The position numbers and the translations under genes are program-made. The notes under the pieces are model-generated. The model did no database searches. It was not told where the DNA came from and saw only the letters and a list, made by a program, of their open reading frames with translations. This document shows positions 1-15,479 of a stretch of DNA of 64,000 bases, one piece after another. Position 1 is the first letter of the stretch; each line of letters opens with the position of its first letter. Origin of the DNA: Symsagittifera roscoffensis (taxonomy: Eukaryota > Xenacoelomorpha > Acoela > Convolutidae); assembly GCF_963678635.1 (NCBI RefSeq), contig NC_087068.1:59830872-59894871 (forward strand), read 5' to 3'.

Positions 1-3000
1 ACGGAAGTTATTTTTTTAGGATATTGTAAGGATTAGAGACGGTCAACGATTAATGGTCAGCCTCTGAACGCACATATGAACACATGACTGCTCGAACGGA
101 AGTTATTTTTTTAGGATATTGTAAGGATTAGAGACGGCCAACGAATAATGGTCAGACTCTGAACGCACATATGAACACTTGGCTGCTCGAACGGAAGTTA
201 TTTTTTTTCTAGGATATTGTAAGGATTAGAGACGGCCAACGAATAATGGTCAGCCTCTGAAAGCACATATGAACACATAGCTGCTCGAACGGAAGTTATA
301 TTTGTTAGGATATTGTAAGGATTAGAGACGGTCAACGAATAATGGTCAGCCTCTGAACGCACATTTGAACACATGGATGCTGGAATTGAAGTTATTTTTT
401 TCGGATATTGTAAGGATTAGAGACGGCCAACGAATAATGGTCAGCCTCTGAAAGCACATATTAACACATGGCTGCTCGAACGTAAGTTATTTTTTTCTAG
501 GATCTTGTAAGGCTTAGAGACGGCTAAAGAATAATGGTCAGCCTCTGAACGCACATTTGAACACATGGATGCTGGAATGGAAGTTATTTTTTTTAGGATA
601 TTTTAAGGATGAGAGACGGCCAAAGAATAATGGTCAGCCTCTGAACGCACATATGAACACATGGCTGCTCGAACGGAAGTTATTTTTTTCGTATATTGTA
701 AGGATTAGAGACGGCCAACGAATAATGGTCAGCCTCTGAAAGCACATATGAACACATGGCTGCTCGAACGTAAGTTATTTTTTTTTAGGATATTGTAAGG
801 CTTAGAGACGGCTAAAGAATAATGGTCAGCCTCTGAACGCACATTTGAACACATGGATGCTCGAATGGAAGTTATTTTTTTAGGATATTTTAAGGATGAG
901 AGACGGCCAAAGAATAATGGTCAGCCTCTGAACGCACATATGAACACATGGCTGCTCGAACGGAAGTTATTTTTTTAGGATATTGTAAGGATTAAAGACG
1001 GCCAACGAATAATGGTCAGCCTCTGAACGCACATATGAACACATGGCTGCTCGAACGGAAGTTATTTTTTTTAGGATATTGTAAGGATTAGAGACGGCCA
1101 ACGAATAATGGTCAGACTCTGAACGCACATATGAACACTTGGCTGCTCGAACGGAAGTTATTTTTTTCTAGGAAATTGTAAGGATTAGAGACGGCCAACG
1201 AATAATGGTCAGCCTCTGAAAGCACATATGAACACATAGCTGCTCGAACGGAAGTTATATTTGTTAGGATATTGTAAGGATTAGAGACGGTCAACGAATA
1301 ATGGTCAGCCTCTGAACGCACATTTGAACACATGGCTGCTGGAATTGAAGTTATTTTTTTCGGATATTGTAAGGATTAGAGACGGCCAACGAATAATGGT
1401 CAGCCTCTGAAAGCACATTTGAACACATGGCTGCTCGAACGTAAGTTATTTTTTTTAGGATATTGTAAGGCTTAGAGACGGCTAAAGAATAATGGTCAGC
1501 CTCTGAACGCACATTTGAACACATGGATGCTGGAATGGAAGTTATTTTTTTAGGATATTTTAAGGATGAGAGACGGCCAAAGAATAATGGTCAGCCTCTG
1601 AACGCACATATGAACACATGGCTGCTCGAACGGAAGTTATTTTTTTTAGGATATTGTATGGATTAAAGACGGCTAAAGAATAATGGTTCAGCCTCTGAAC
1701 GCACATTTGAACACATGGATGCTCGAATGGAAGTTATTTTTTTAGGATATTTTAAGGATGAGAGACGGCCAAAGAATAATGGTCAGCCTCTGAACGCACA
1801 TATGAACACATGGCTGCTCGAACGGAAGTTATTTTTTTAGGATATTGTAAGGATTAAAGACGGCCAACGAATAATGGTCAGCCTCTGAACGCACATATGA
1901 ACACATGGCTGCTCGAACGGAAGTTATTTTTTTAGGATATTGTAAGGATTAGAGACGGTCAACGATTAATGGTCAGCCTCTGAACGCACATATGAACACA
2001 TGACTGCTCGAACGGAAGTTATTTTTTTTAGGATATTGTAAGGATTAGAGACGGCCAACGAATAATGGTCAGACTCTGAACGCACATATGAACACTTGGC
2101 TGCTCGAACGGAAGTTATTTTTTTCTAGGAAATTGTAAGGATTAGAGACGGCCAACGAATAATGGTCAGCCTCTGAAAGCACATATGAACACATAGCTGC
2201 TCGAACGGAAGTTATATTTGTTAGGATATTGTAAGGATTAGAGACGGTCAACGAATAATGGTCAGCCTCTGAACGCACATTTCAACACATGGCTGCTGGA
2301 ATTGAAGTTATTTTTTTCGGATATTGTAAGGATTAGAGACGGCCAACGAATAATGGTCAGCCTCTGAAAGCACATTTGAACACATGGCTGCTCGAACGTA
2401 AGTTATTTTTTTTAGGATATTGTAAGGCTTAGAGACGGCTAAAGAATAATGGTCAGCCTCTGAACGCACATTTGAACACATGGATGCTGGAATGGAAGTT
2501 ATTTTTTTAGGATATTTTAAGGATGAGAGACGGCCAAAGAATAATGGTCAGCCTCTGAACGCACATATGAACACATGGCTGCTCGAACGGAAGTTATTTT
2601 TTTTAGGATATTGTATGGATTAAAGACGGCCAACGAATAATGGTCAGCCTCTGAACGCACATATGAACACATGGCTGCTCGAACGGAAGTTATTTTTTTA
2701 GGATATTGTAAGGATTAGAGACGGCCAACGATTAATGGTCAGCCTCTGAACGCACATATGAACACATGACTGCTCGAACGGAAGTTATTTTTTTAGGATA
2801 TTGTAAGGCTTAGAGACGGCTAAAGAATAATGGTCAGCCTCTGAACGCACATTTGAACACATGGATGCTGGAATGGAAGTTATTTTTTTAGGATATTTTA
2901 AGGATGAGAGACGGCCAAAGAATAATGGTCAGCCTCTGAACGCACATATGAACACATGGCTGCTCGAACGGAAGTTATTTTTTTAGGATATTGTAAGGAT

Positions 3001-6000
3001 TAAAGACAGCCAACGAATAATGGTCAGCCTCTGAACGCACATATGAACACATGGCTGCTCGAACGGAAGTTATTTTTTTAGGATATTGTAAGGATTAGAG
3101 ACGGTCAACGATTAATGGTCAGCCTCTGAACGCACATATGAACACATGACTGCTCGAACGGAAGTTATTTTTTTAGGATATTGTAAGGATTAGAGACGGC
3201 CAACGAATAATGGTCAGACTCTGAACGCACATATGAACACTTGGCTGCTCGAACGGAAGTTATTTTTTTTCTAGGATATTGTAAGGATTAGAGACGGCCA
3301 ACGAATAATGGTCAGCCTCTGAAAGCACATATGAACACATAGCTGCTCGAACGGAAGTTATATTTGTTAGGATATTGTAAGGATTAGAGACGGTCAACGA
3401 ATAATGGTCAGCCTCTGAACGCACATTTGAACACATGGCTGCTGGAATTGAAGTTATTTTTTTCGGATATTGTAAGGATTAGAGACGGCCAACGAATAAT
3501 GGTCAGCCTCTGAAAGCACATATGAACACATGGCTGCTCGAACGTAAGTTATTTTTTTCTAGGATATTGTAAGGCTTAGAGACGGCTAAAGAATAATGGT
3601 CAGCCTCTGAACGCACATTTGAACACATGGATGCTGGAATGGAAGTTATTTTTTTTTAGGATATTTTAAGGATGAGAGACGGCCAAAGAATAATGGTCAG
3701 CCTCTGAACGCACATATGAACACATGGCTGCTCGAACGGAAGTTATTTTTTTAGGATATTGTAAGGATTAAAGACGGCCAACGAATAATGGTCAGCCTCT
3801 GAACGCACATATGAACACATGGCTGCTCGAACGGAAGTTATTTTTTTTAGGATATTGTAAGGATTAGAGACGGCCAACGATTAATGGTCAGCCTCTGAAC
3901 GCACATATGAACACATGACTGCTCGAATGGAAGTTATTTTTTTAGGATATTGTAAGGATTAGAGACGGCCAACGAATAATGGTCAGACTCTGAACGCACA
4001 TATGAACACTTGGCTGCTCGAACGGAAGTTATTTTTTTCTAGGATATTGTAAGGATTAGAGACGGCCAACGAATAATGGTCAGACTCTGAACGCACATAT
4101 GAACACTTGGCTGCTCGAACGGAAGTTATTTTTTTAGGATATTGTAAGGAATATAGACGGCCAACGAATAATGGTCAGCCTCTGAAAGCATATATGAACA
4201 CATAGCTGCTCGAACGGAAGTTATTTTTTTAGGATATTATAAGGATGAGAGACGGCCAACGAATAATGGTCAGCCTCTGAACGCACATATGAACACATGG
4301 CTGCTCGAACGGAAGTTATTTTTTTAGGATATTGTAAGGATTAAAGACGGCCAACGAATAATGGTCAGCCTCTGAACGCACATATGAACACATGGCTGCT
4401 CGAACGGAAGTTATTTTTTTAGGATTTTGTAAGGATTAGAGACGGCCAACGATTAATGGTCAGCCTCTGAACGCACATATGAACACATGACTGCTCGAGC
4501 GGAAGTTATTTTTTGAGGATATTGTAAGGATTAGAGACGGCCAACGAATAATGGTCAGACTCTCAACGCACATATGAACACTTGGCTGCTCGAACGGAAG
4601 TTATTTTTTCTAGGATATCGTAAGGATTAGAGAGGCCAACGAATAATGGTCAGCCTCTGAAAGCACATATGAACACATAGCTGCTCGAACGGAAGTTATA
4701 TTTGTTAGGATATTGTAAGGATTAGAGACGGTCAACGAATAATGGTCAGCCTCTGAAAGCACATATGAACACATGGCTGCTCGAACGGAAGTTATTTTTT
4801 TAGGATATTGTAAGGATTAAAGACGGCCAACGAATAATGGTCAGCCTCTGAACGCACATTTGAACACATGGATGCTCGAATGGAAGTTATTTTTTTAGGA
4901 TATTTTAAGGATGAGAGACGGCCAAAGAATAATGGTCAGCCTCTGAACGCACATATGAACACATGGCTGCTCGAACGGAAGTTATTTTTTTAGGATATTG
5001 TAAGGATTAAAGACGGCCAACGAATAATGGTCAGCCTCTGAACGCACATATGAACACATGGCTGCTCGAACGGAAGTTATTTTTTTAGGATATTGTAAGG
5101 ATTAGAGACGGTCAACGATTAATGGTCAGCCTCTGAACGCACATATGAACACATGACTGCTCGAACGGAAGTTATTTTTTTTAGGATATTGTAAGGATTA
5201 GAGACGGCCAACGAATAATGGTCAGACTCTGAACGCACATATGAACACTTGGCTGCTCGAACGGAAGTTATTTTTTTCTAGGAAATTAAGGATTAGAGAC
5301 GGCCAACGAATAATGGTCAGCCTCTGAAAGCACATATGAACACATAGCTGCTCGAACGGAAGTTATATTTGTTAGGATATTGTAAGGATTAGAGACGATC
5401 AACGAATAATGGTCAGCCTCTGAACGCACATTTGAACACATGGCTGCTGGAATTGAAGTTATTTTTTTCGGATATTGTAAGGATTAGAGACGGCCAACGA
5501 ATAATGGTCAGCCTCTGAAAGCACATTTGAACACATGGCTGCTCGAACGTAAGTTATTTTTTTTAGGATATTGTAAGGCTTAGAGACGGCTAAAGAATAA
5601 TGGTCAGCCTCTGAATGCACATTTGAACACATGGATGCTGGAATGGAAGTTATTTTTTTAGGATATTTTAAGGATGAGAGACGGCCAAAGAATAATGGTC
5701 AGCCTCTGAACGCACATATGAACACATGGCTGCTCGAACGGAAGTTATTTTTTTTTAGGATATTGTAAGGATTAAAGACGGCCAACGAATAATGGTCAGC
5801 CTCTGAACGCACATATGAACACATGGCTGCTCGAACGGAAGTTATTTTTTTAGGATATTGTAAGGATTAGAGACGGCCAACGATTAATGGTCAGCCTCTG
5901 AACGCACATATGAACACATGACTGCTCGAACGGAAGTTATTTTTTTAGGATATTGTAAGGCTTAGAGACGGCTAAAGAATAATGGTCAGCCTCTGAACGC

Positions 6001-7250
6001 ACATTTGAACACATGGATGCTGGAATGGAAGTTATTTTTTTAGGATATTTTAAGGATGAGAGACGGCCAAAGAATAATGGTCAGCCTCTGAACGCACATA
6101 TGAACACATGGCTGCTCGAACGGAAGTTATTTTTTTAGGATATTGTAAGGATTAAAGACGGCCAACGAATAATGGTCAGCCTCTGAACGCACATATGAAC
6201 ACATGGCTGCTCGAACGGAAGTTATTTTTTTTAGGATATTGTAAGGATTAGAGACGGTCAACGATTAATGGTCAGCCTCTGAACGCATATATGAACACAT
6301 GACTGCTCGAACGGAAGTTATTTTTTTAGGATATTGTAAGGATTAGAGACGGCCAACGAATAATGGTCAGACTCTGAACGCACATATGAACACTTGGCTG
6401 CTCGAACGGAAGTTATTTTTTTTCTAGGATATTGTAAGGATTAGAGACGGCCAACGAATAATGGTCAGCCTCTGAAAGCACATATGAACACATGACTGCT
6501 CGAATGGAAGTTATTTTTTTAGGATATTGTAAGGATTAGAGACGGCCAACGAATAATGGTCAGACTCTGAACGCACATATGAACACTTGGCTGCTCGAAC
6601 GGAAGTTATTTTTTTCTAGGATATTGTAAGGATTAGAGACGGCCAACGAATAATGGTCAGACTCTGAACGCACATATGAACACTTGGCTGCTCGAACGGA
6701 AGTTATTTTTTTTAGGATATTGTAAGGAATATAGACGGCCAACGAATAATGGTCAGCCTCTGAAAGCATATATGAACACATAGCTGCTCGAACGGAAGTT
6801 ATTTTTTTAGGATATTATAAGGATGAGAGACGGCCAACGAATAATGGTCAGCCTCTGAACGCACATATGAACACATGGCTGCTCGAACGGAAGTTATTTT
6901 TTTAGGATATTGTAAGGATTAAAGACGGCCAACGAATAATGGTCAGCCTCTGAACGCACATATGAACACATGGCTGCTCGAACGGAAGTTATTTTTTTAG
7001 GATTTTGTAAGGATTAGAGACGGCCAACGATTAATGGTCAGCCTCTGAACGCACATATGAACACATGAATGCTCGAGCGGAAGTTATTTTTTGAGGATAT
7101 TGTAAGGATTAGAGACGGCCAACGAATAATGGTCAGACTCTCAACGCACATATGAACACTTGGCTGCTCGAACGGAAGTTATTTTTTCTAGGATATCGTA
7201 AGGATTAGAGAGGCCAACGAATAATGGTCAGCCTCTGAACGCACATATGA
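1..7250. repeat. Satellite block with about 957-bp (10-monomer) higher-order repeat
   Basis: A diagnostic variant monomer with TATATTTGTTAGG in place of the plain T-run occurs near 301, 1260, 2217, 3363, 4701 and 5368. The spacings are 959, 957, 1146, 1338 and 667 bp, close to 10, 10, 12, 14 and 7 monomers. Neighbouring variant monomers travel with it in the first units. This is the signature of unequal exchange of multimers, not of independent monomer turnover. Confidence 0.85.
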
Positions 7251-7829
7251 ACACATGGCTGCTCGAACGGAAGTTTTTTTCTAGGATATTGTAAGGATGA
7301 GAGACGGCCAACGAATAATGGTCAGCCTCTGAACGCTTATATGAACACATGACTGCTCGAACGGAAGTTATTTTTCTAGGATTTTGTAAGGATTAGAGAC
7401 GGCCAACGATTAATGGTCAGCCTCTGAACGCACATATGAACACATGACTGCTCGAACGGAAGTTATTTTTCTAGGATTTTGTAAGGATTAGAGACGGCCA
7501 ACGAATAATGGTCGGCCTCTGAACGCACATATGAACACATGGCTGCTCGAATGGAAGTTATTTTTTTAGGATATTGTAAGGATTAGAGACGGCCAACGAA
7601 TATTGGTCAGCCTCTGAACGCACATATGAACACATGGCTGCTCGAACGGAAGTTTTTTTCTAGGATATTGTAAGGATGAGAGACGGCCAACGAATAATGG
7701 TCAGCCTCTGTACGCACATATGAACACATGGCTGCTCGAACGGAAGTTATTTTTTTTAGGATATTGTAAGGATTAGAGACGGCCAACGAATAATGGTCAG
7801 CCTCTGAACGCACATATGAACACATGACT

Positions 7830-8779
7830 GCTCGAACGGAAGTTATTTTTTTAGGATATTGTAAGGATTAGAGACGGCCAACGAAAAACGGTCAGCCTCT
7901 GAACGCACATATGAACACATGGCTGCTCGAACGGAAGTTATTTTTTTAGGATATTGTAAGGATTAGAGACGGCCAACGAATAATGGTCAGCCTCTGAATG
8001 CACATATGAACGCATGGCTGCTCAAACGGAAGTTATTTTTTTAAGGATATTGTAAGGATTAGAGACGGCCAACGAATAATGGTCAGCCTCTGACCGCACA
8101 TATGAACACATGGCCGGTCGAACGGAAGTTATTTTTTTTAGGATCTTGTAAGGATGAGAGACGGCCAACGAATAATGGTCAGCCTCTGAACGCACATATG
8201 AACACATGGCTGCTCGAAAGGAAGTTTTTTTAAGGATATTTCAAGGATTAGAGACGGCCATCGAATAATGGTCAGCCTCTAAACGCACATATGAACACAT
8301 GACTGCTCGAACGGAAGTTATTTTTTTAGGATATTGTAAGGATTAGAGACGGCCAACGAAAAACGGTCAGCCTCTGAACGCACATATGAACACATGGCTG
8401 CTCGAACGGAAGTTATTTTTTTAGGATATTGTAAGGATTAGAGACGGCCAACGAATAATGGTCAGCCTCTGAACGCACATATGAACGCATGGCTGCTCAA
8501 ACGGAAGTTATTTTTTTAAGGATATTGTAAGGATTAGAGACGGCCAACGAATAATGGTCAGCCTCTGACCGCACATATGAACACTTGGCCGGTCGAACGG
8601 AAGTTATTTTTTTTAGGATCTTGTAAGGATGAGAGACGGCCAACGAATAATGGTCAGCCTCTGAACGCACATATGAACACATGGCTGCTCGAAAGGAAGT
8701 TTTTTTAAGGATATTTCAAGGATTAGAGACGGCCATCGAATAATGGTCAGCCTCTAAACGCACATATGAACACATGACT
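7830..8779. repeat. 475-bp five-monomer duplication inside the satellite
   Basis: A five-monomer segment with private variants (GAAAAACGG at 7883 and 8358; GGCCGGTCGAACGG in both; GAAAGGAAGTTTTTTTAAGG in both) is repeated at an offset of 475 bp with very few differences. It marks a recent local duplication. Confidence 0.85.
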
Positions 8780-11700
8780 GCTCGAACGGAAGTTATTTTT
8801 TTTAGGATATTGTAAGGATTAGAGACGGCCAACGAAAAATGGTCAGCCTCTGAACGCACATATGAACACATGGCTGCTCGAACGGAAGTTATTTTTTTTA
8901 GGATATTGTAAGGATTAGAGACGGCCAACGAATAATGGTCAGCCTCTGAACGCACATATGAACACATGGCTGCTCGAACGGAAGTTATTTTTTTAGGATA
9001 TTGTAAGGATTAGAGACGGCCAACGAATAATGGTCAGCCTCTGAACGCACATATGAACACATGGCCGCTCGAATGGAAGTTTTTTTTTAAGGATATTGTA
9101 AGGATGAGAGACGGCCAACGAATAATGGTCAGCCTCTGAACGCACATATGAACACATGGCTGCTCGAACGGAAGTTTTTTTTTAGGATATTGTAAGGATT
9201 AGAGACGGCCAAAGAATAATGGTCAGCCTCTGAACGCACATCTGAACACATGGCTGCTCGAACGGAAGTTATTTTTTTTTGGTTATTGTAAGGATTAGAG
9301 ACAGCCAACGAATAATGGTCAGCCTCTGAACACACATCTGAACACATGGCTGCTCGAACGGAAGTTATTTTTTTTTAGGATATTGTAAGGATAGAGACGG
9401 CCAACGAATAATGGTCAGCCTCTGAACGCACATGGCTGCTCGAACGGAAGTTATTTTTCTAGGATTTTGTAAGGATTAGAGACGGCCAACGAATAATGGT
9501 CTGCCTTTGAACGCACATATGAACACATGGCTGCTCGAACGGAAGTTATTTTTTTTAGGATATTGTAAGGATTATAGACGGCCAACGAATAATGCTCAGC
9601 CTCTGAAAGCACATATGAACACTTAGCTGCTCGAACGGAAGTATATTTTTTAGGATATTGTAAGGATTAGAGACGGCCAACGAATAATGGTCAGCCTCTG
9701 AACGCACATTTGAACACATGGCTGCTGGAATGGAAGTTATTTTTTTCGGATATTGTAAGGATTAGAGACGGCCAACGAATAATGGTCAGCCTCTGAAAGC
9801 ACATATGAACACATGGCTGCTCGAACGGAAGTTATTTTTTAGGATATTGTAAGGATTATAGACGGCCAACGAATAATGGTCAGCCTCTGAAAGCACATAT
9901 GAACACATAGCTGCTCGAACGGAAGTTATATTTTTTAGGATATTGTAAGGATTAGAGACGGCTAACGAATAATGGTCAGCCTCTGAACGCACATATGAAC
10001 ACATGACTGCTCGAACTGAAGTTATTTTTTTAGGATATTGTAAGGATTAGAGACGGCCTTCGAATAATGCTCAGCCTCTGAAAGCACATATGAACACATA
10101 GCTGCTCGAACGGAAGTTATATTTTTTAGGATATTGTAAGGATTATAGACGGCCAACGAATAATGGTCAGCCTCTGAAAGCACATATGAACACATAGCTG
10201 CTCGAACGGAAGTAATATTTTTTAGGATATTGTAAGGATTAGAGACGGCCAACGAATAATGGTCAGCCTCTGAACGCACATTTGAACACATGGCTGCTGG
10301 AATGGAAGTTATTTTTTTTCGGATATTGTAAGGATTAGAGACGGCCAACGAATAATGGTCAGCCTCTGAAAGCACATATGAACACATGGCTGCTCGAACG
10401 GAAGTTATTTTATTAGGATATTGTAAGGATTATAGACGGCCAACGAATAATGGTCAGCCTCTGAAAGCACATATGAACACATAGCTGCTCGAACGGAAGT
10501 TATATTTTTTAGGATATTGTAAGGATTAGAGACGGCCAACGAATAATGGTCAGCCTCTGAATGCACATTTGAACACATGGCTGCTGGAATGGAAGTTATT
10601 TTTTTTAGGATATTGTAAGGCTTAGAGACGGCCAAAGAATAATGGTCAGCCTCTGAACGCACATTTGAACACATGGATGCTGGAATGGAAGTTGTTTTTT
10701 TTAGGATATTTTAAGGATGAGAGACGGCCAAAGAATAATGGTCAGCCTCTGAACGCACATATGAACACATGGCTGCTCGAACGGAAGTTATTTTTTTAGG
10801 ACATTGTAAGGATTAAAGACGGCCAACGAATAATGGTCAGCCTCTGAACGCACATATGAACACATGGCTGCTCGAACGGAAGTTATTTTTTTTAGGATAT
10901 TGTAAGGATTAGAGACGGCCAACGACTAATGGTCAGCCTCTGAACGCACATATGAACACATGACTGCTCGAACGGAAGTTAATTTTTTAGGATATTGTAA
11001 GGATTAGAGACGGCCAACGAATAATGGTCAGACTCTGAGCGCACATATGAACACTTGGCTGCTCGAATGGAAGTTATTTTTTCTAGGATATTGTAAGGAT
11101 TAGAGACGGCCAACGATTAATGGTCAGACTCTGAACGCACATATGAACACATGACTGCTCGAACGGAAGTTAATTTTTTAGGATATTGTAAGGATTAGAG
11201 ACGGCCAACGAATAATGGTCAGCCTCTGAATGCACATTTGAACACATGGCTGCTGGAATGGAAGTTATTTTTTTTAGGATATTGTAAGGCTTAGAGACGG
11301 CCAAAGAATAATGGTCAGCCTCTGAACGCACATTTGAACACATGGATGCTGGAATGGAAGTTATTTTTTTAGGATATTTTAAGGATGAGAGACGGCCAAA
11401 GAATATTGGTCAGCCTCTGAACGCACATATGAACACATGGCTGCTCGAACGGAAGTTATTTTTTTTAGGACATTGTAAGGATTAAAGACGGCCAACGAAT
11501 AATGGTCAGCCTCTGAGCGCACATATGAACACATGACTGCTCGAACGGAAGTTATTTTTTTTAGGATATTGTAAGGATTAGAGACGGCCAACGATTAATG
11601 GTCAGCCTCTGAACGCACATATGAACACATGACTGCTCGAACGGAAGTTAATTTTTTAGGATATTGTAAGGATTAGAGACGGCCAACAAATAATGGTCAG

Positions 11701-14700
11701 ACTCTGAGCGCACATATGAACACTTGGCTGCTCGAATGGAAGTTATTTTTTCTAGGATATTGTAAGGATTAGAGACGGCCAACGATTAATGGTCAGACTC
11801 TGAACGCACATATGAACACTTGGCTGCTCGAACGGAAGTTATTTTTTTAGGATATTGTAAGGATTATAGACGGCCAACGAATAATGGTCAGCCTCTGAAA
11901 GCATATATGAACACATAGCTGCTCGAACGGAAGTTATTTTTTTAGGATATTTTAAGGATGAGAGACGGCCAACGAATAATGGTCAGCCTCTGAACGCACA
12001 TATGAACACATGGCTGCTCGAACGGAAGTTATTTTTTTAGGATATTGTAAGGATTAAAGACGGCCAACGAATAATGGTCAGCCTCTGAACGCACATATGA
12101 ACACATGGCTGCTCGAACGGAAGTTATTTTTTTTAGGATATTGTAAGGATTAGAGACGGCCAACGATTAATGGTCAGCCTCTGAACGCACATATGAACAC
12201 ATGACTGCTCGAACGGAAGTTAATTTTTTAGGATATTGTAAGGATTAGAGACGGCCAACGAATAATGGTCAGACTCTGAGCGCGCACATGAACACTTGGC
12301 TGCTCGAATAGAAGTTATTTTTTCTAGGACATTGTAAGGATTAGAGACGGCCAACGATTAATGGTCAGACTCTGAACGCACATATGAACACTTGGCTGCT
12401 CGAACGGAAGTTATTTTTTATGATATTGTAAGGATTATAGACGGCCAACGAATAATGGTCAGCCTCTGAAAGCATATATGAACACATAGCTGCTCGAACG
12501 GAAGTTATTTTTTTAGGATATTTTAAGGATGAGAGACGGCCAACGAATAATGGTCAGCCTCTGAACGCACATATGAACACATGGCTGCTCGAACGGAAGT
12601 TATTTTTTTAGGATATTGTAAGGATTAAAGACGGCCAACGAATAATGGTCAGCCGCTGAACGCACATATGAACACATGGCTGCTCGAACGGAAGTTATTT
12701 TTTTAGGGTTTTGTAAGGATTAGAGACGGCCAACGAATAATGGTCGGCATTTGAACGCACATATGAACACATGGCTGCTCGAACGGAAGTTATTGTTTAA
12801 GGATATTGTAAGGATTATAGACGGCCAACGAATAATGGTCAGCCTCTGAAAGCACATATGAACACATAGCTGCTCGAACGGAAGTTATGTTTTTTAGGAT
12901 ATTGTAAGGATTAGAGACGGCCAACGAATAATGGTCAGCCCCTGAACACACATTTGAACACATGGCTGCTGGAATTGAAGTTATTTTTTTTTCAGATATT
13001 GTAAGGATTAGAGACGGCCAACGAATAATGGTCAGCCTCTGAAAGCACATATGAACACATGGCTGCTCGAACGGAAATTATTTTTTTAGGATATTGTAAG
13101 GATTAGAGACGGCCAACGAATAATGGTCAGCCTCTGAACGCACATATGAACACATGGCTGCTCGAACGGAAGTTATTTTTTTTAGGATTTTGTAAGGATT
13201 AGAGACGGCCAACGAAAAATGGTCGGCCTTTGAACGCACATATGAACACATGGCTGCTCGAACGGAAGTTATTATTTTTTAGGATATTGTAAGGATTATA
13301 GACGGCCAACGAATAATGGTCAGCCTCTGAAAGCACATATGAACACATAGCTGCTCGAACGGAAGTTATATTTTTTAGGATATTGTAAGGATTAGAGACG
13401 GCCAACGAATAATGGTCAGCCTCTGAACGCACATTTGAACACATGGCTGCTGGAATTGGCTGCTCGAACGGAAGTTATTTTTTTAGGATATTTTAAGGAT
13501 CAGAGACGGCCAACGAGTAATGGTCAGCCTCTGAACGCACATCTGAACACATGGCTGCTCGAACGGAAGTTGTTTTAAGGATATTGTAAGGATTAGAGAC
13601 AGTCAACGAATAATGGTCAGTCTCTGAACGCACATATGAACACATGGCTGCTCGGACGGAAGTTAATGTTTTTTAGGATATTGTAAGGATTAGAGACGGC
13701 CATCGAATAATGGTCAGCCTCTGAACGCACATATGAACACATGGCTGCTCGAACTGAAGTTATTTTTTTTTAGGATATTGTAAGGATTAGAGACGGCCAA
13801 CGAATAATGGTCAGCCTCTGAACGCACATCTGAACACATGGCTGCTCGAACGGAAGTTATTTTTTTAGGATATTGTAAGGATCAGAGACGGCCAACGAGT
13901 AATGGTCAGCCTCTGAACGCACATCTGAACACATGGCTGCTCGAACGGAAGTTATTTTTAAGGATATTGTAAGGATTAGAGACAGTCAACGAATAATGGT
14001 CAGTCTCTGAACGCACATATGAACACATGGCTGCTCGGACGGAAGTTAATGTTTTTTAGGATATTGTAAGGATTAGAGACGGCCATCGAATAATGGTCAG
14101 CCTCTGAACGCACATATGAACACATGGCTGCTCGAACGGAAATTATTTTTATAGGATATTGTAAGGATTAGAGACAGTCAACGAATAATGGTCAGCCTCT
14201 GAACGCACATCTGAACACATGGCTGCTCGAACGGAAGTTATTTTTTAGGATATTGTAAGGATAAGAGACGGTCAACGAAAAATGTTCAGTCTCTGAACGC
14301 ACATATGAACACATGGCTGCTCGAACGGAAGTTATTTTTATAGGATATTGTAAGGATTAGAGACAGTCAACGAATAATGGTCAGCCTCTGAACGGACATC
14401 TGAACACATGGCTGCTCGAACGGAAGTTATTTTTTAGGATATTGTAAGGATAAGAGACGGTCAACGAATAATGTTCAGCCTCTGAACGCACATTTGAGCA
14501 CATGGCTGCTCGAATGGAAGTTATTTTTTAGGATATTGTAAGGATTAGAGATGGCTAACGAATAATGGTCAGTCTCTGAACGCACATATGAACACATGGC
14601 TGCTCGGACGGAAGTTAATTATTTTTAGGATATTGTAAGGATTAGAGACGGTCATCGAATAATGGTCAGCCTCTGAACGCACATCTGAACACATGGCTGC

Positions 14701-15479
14701 TCGAACGGAAGTTATTTTTTAGGATATTGTAAGGATTAGAGACGGCCAACGAATAATGGTCAGCCTCTGAACGCACATCTGAACACATGGCTGCTCAAAC
14801 GGAAGTTATTTTTGTTGGATATTGTAAGGAATAGAGACAGTCAACGAATTATGGTCAGCCTCTGAACGCACATATGAACACATCGCTGCTCGAACGGAAG
14901 TTATTTTTTTAGGATATTGTAAGGATTAGAGACGGCCAACGAATAATGGTCAGCCTCTGAACGCACATATGAACACATGGCTGCTCGAACCCAAGTTGTT
15001 TTTTTTAGGATATTGTAAGGATTAGAGACGGCCAACGAATAATGGTCAGCCTCTGAACGCACATCTGAACACATGGCTGCTCGAACGGAAGTTATTTTTT
15101 AGGATAATGTAAGGATTAGAGACGGCCAACGAATAATGGTCCGCCTCTGAACGCACATATGAACACATGGCTGCTCGAACAGAAGTTTTTTCTTTTTAGG
15201 ATATTGTAAGGATTAGAGACGGCCAACGAATAATGGTCAGCCTCTGAACGCACATTTGAACACATGGCTGCTCGAACGGAAGTTGTTTTTTTTTTTAGGA
15301 TATTGTAAGGATTAGAGACGGCCAACGAATAATGGTCAGCCTCTGAACGCACATATGAACAAATGGCTGCTCGAACGAAAGTTTTTTTTTAGGATATTGT
15401 AAGGATTAGAGACGGCCAACGAATAATGGTCAGCCTCTGAACGCACATATGAACACATGGCTGTTCGAACGGAAGTTGT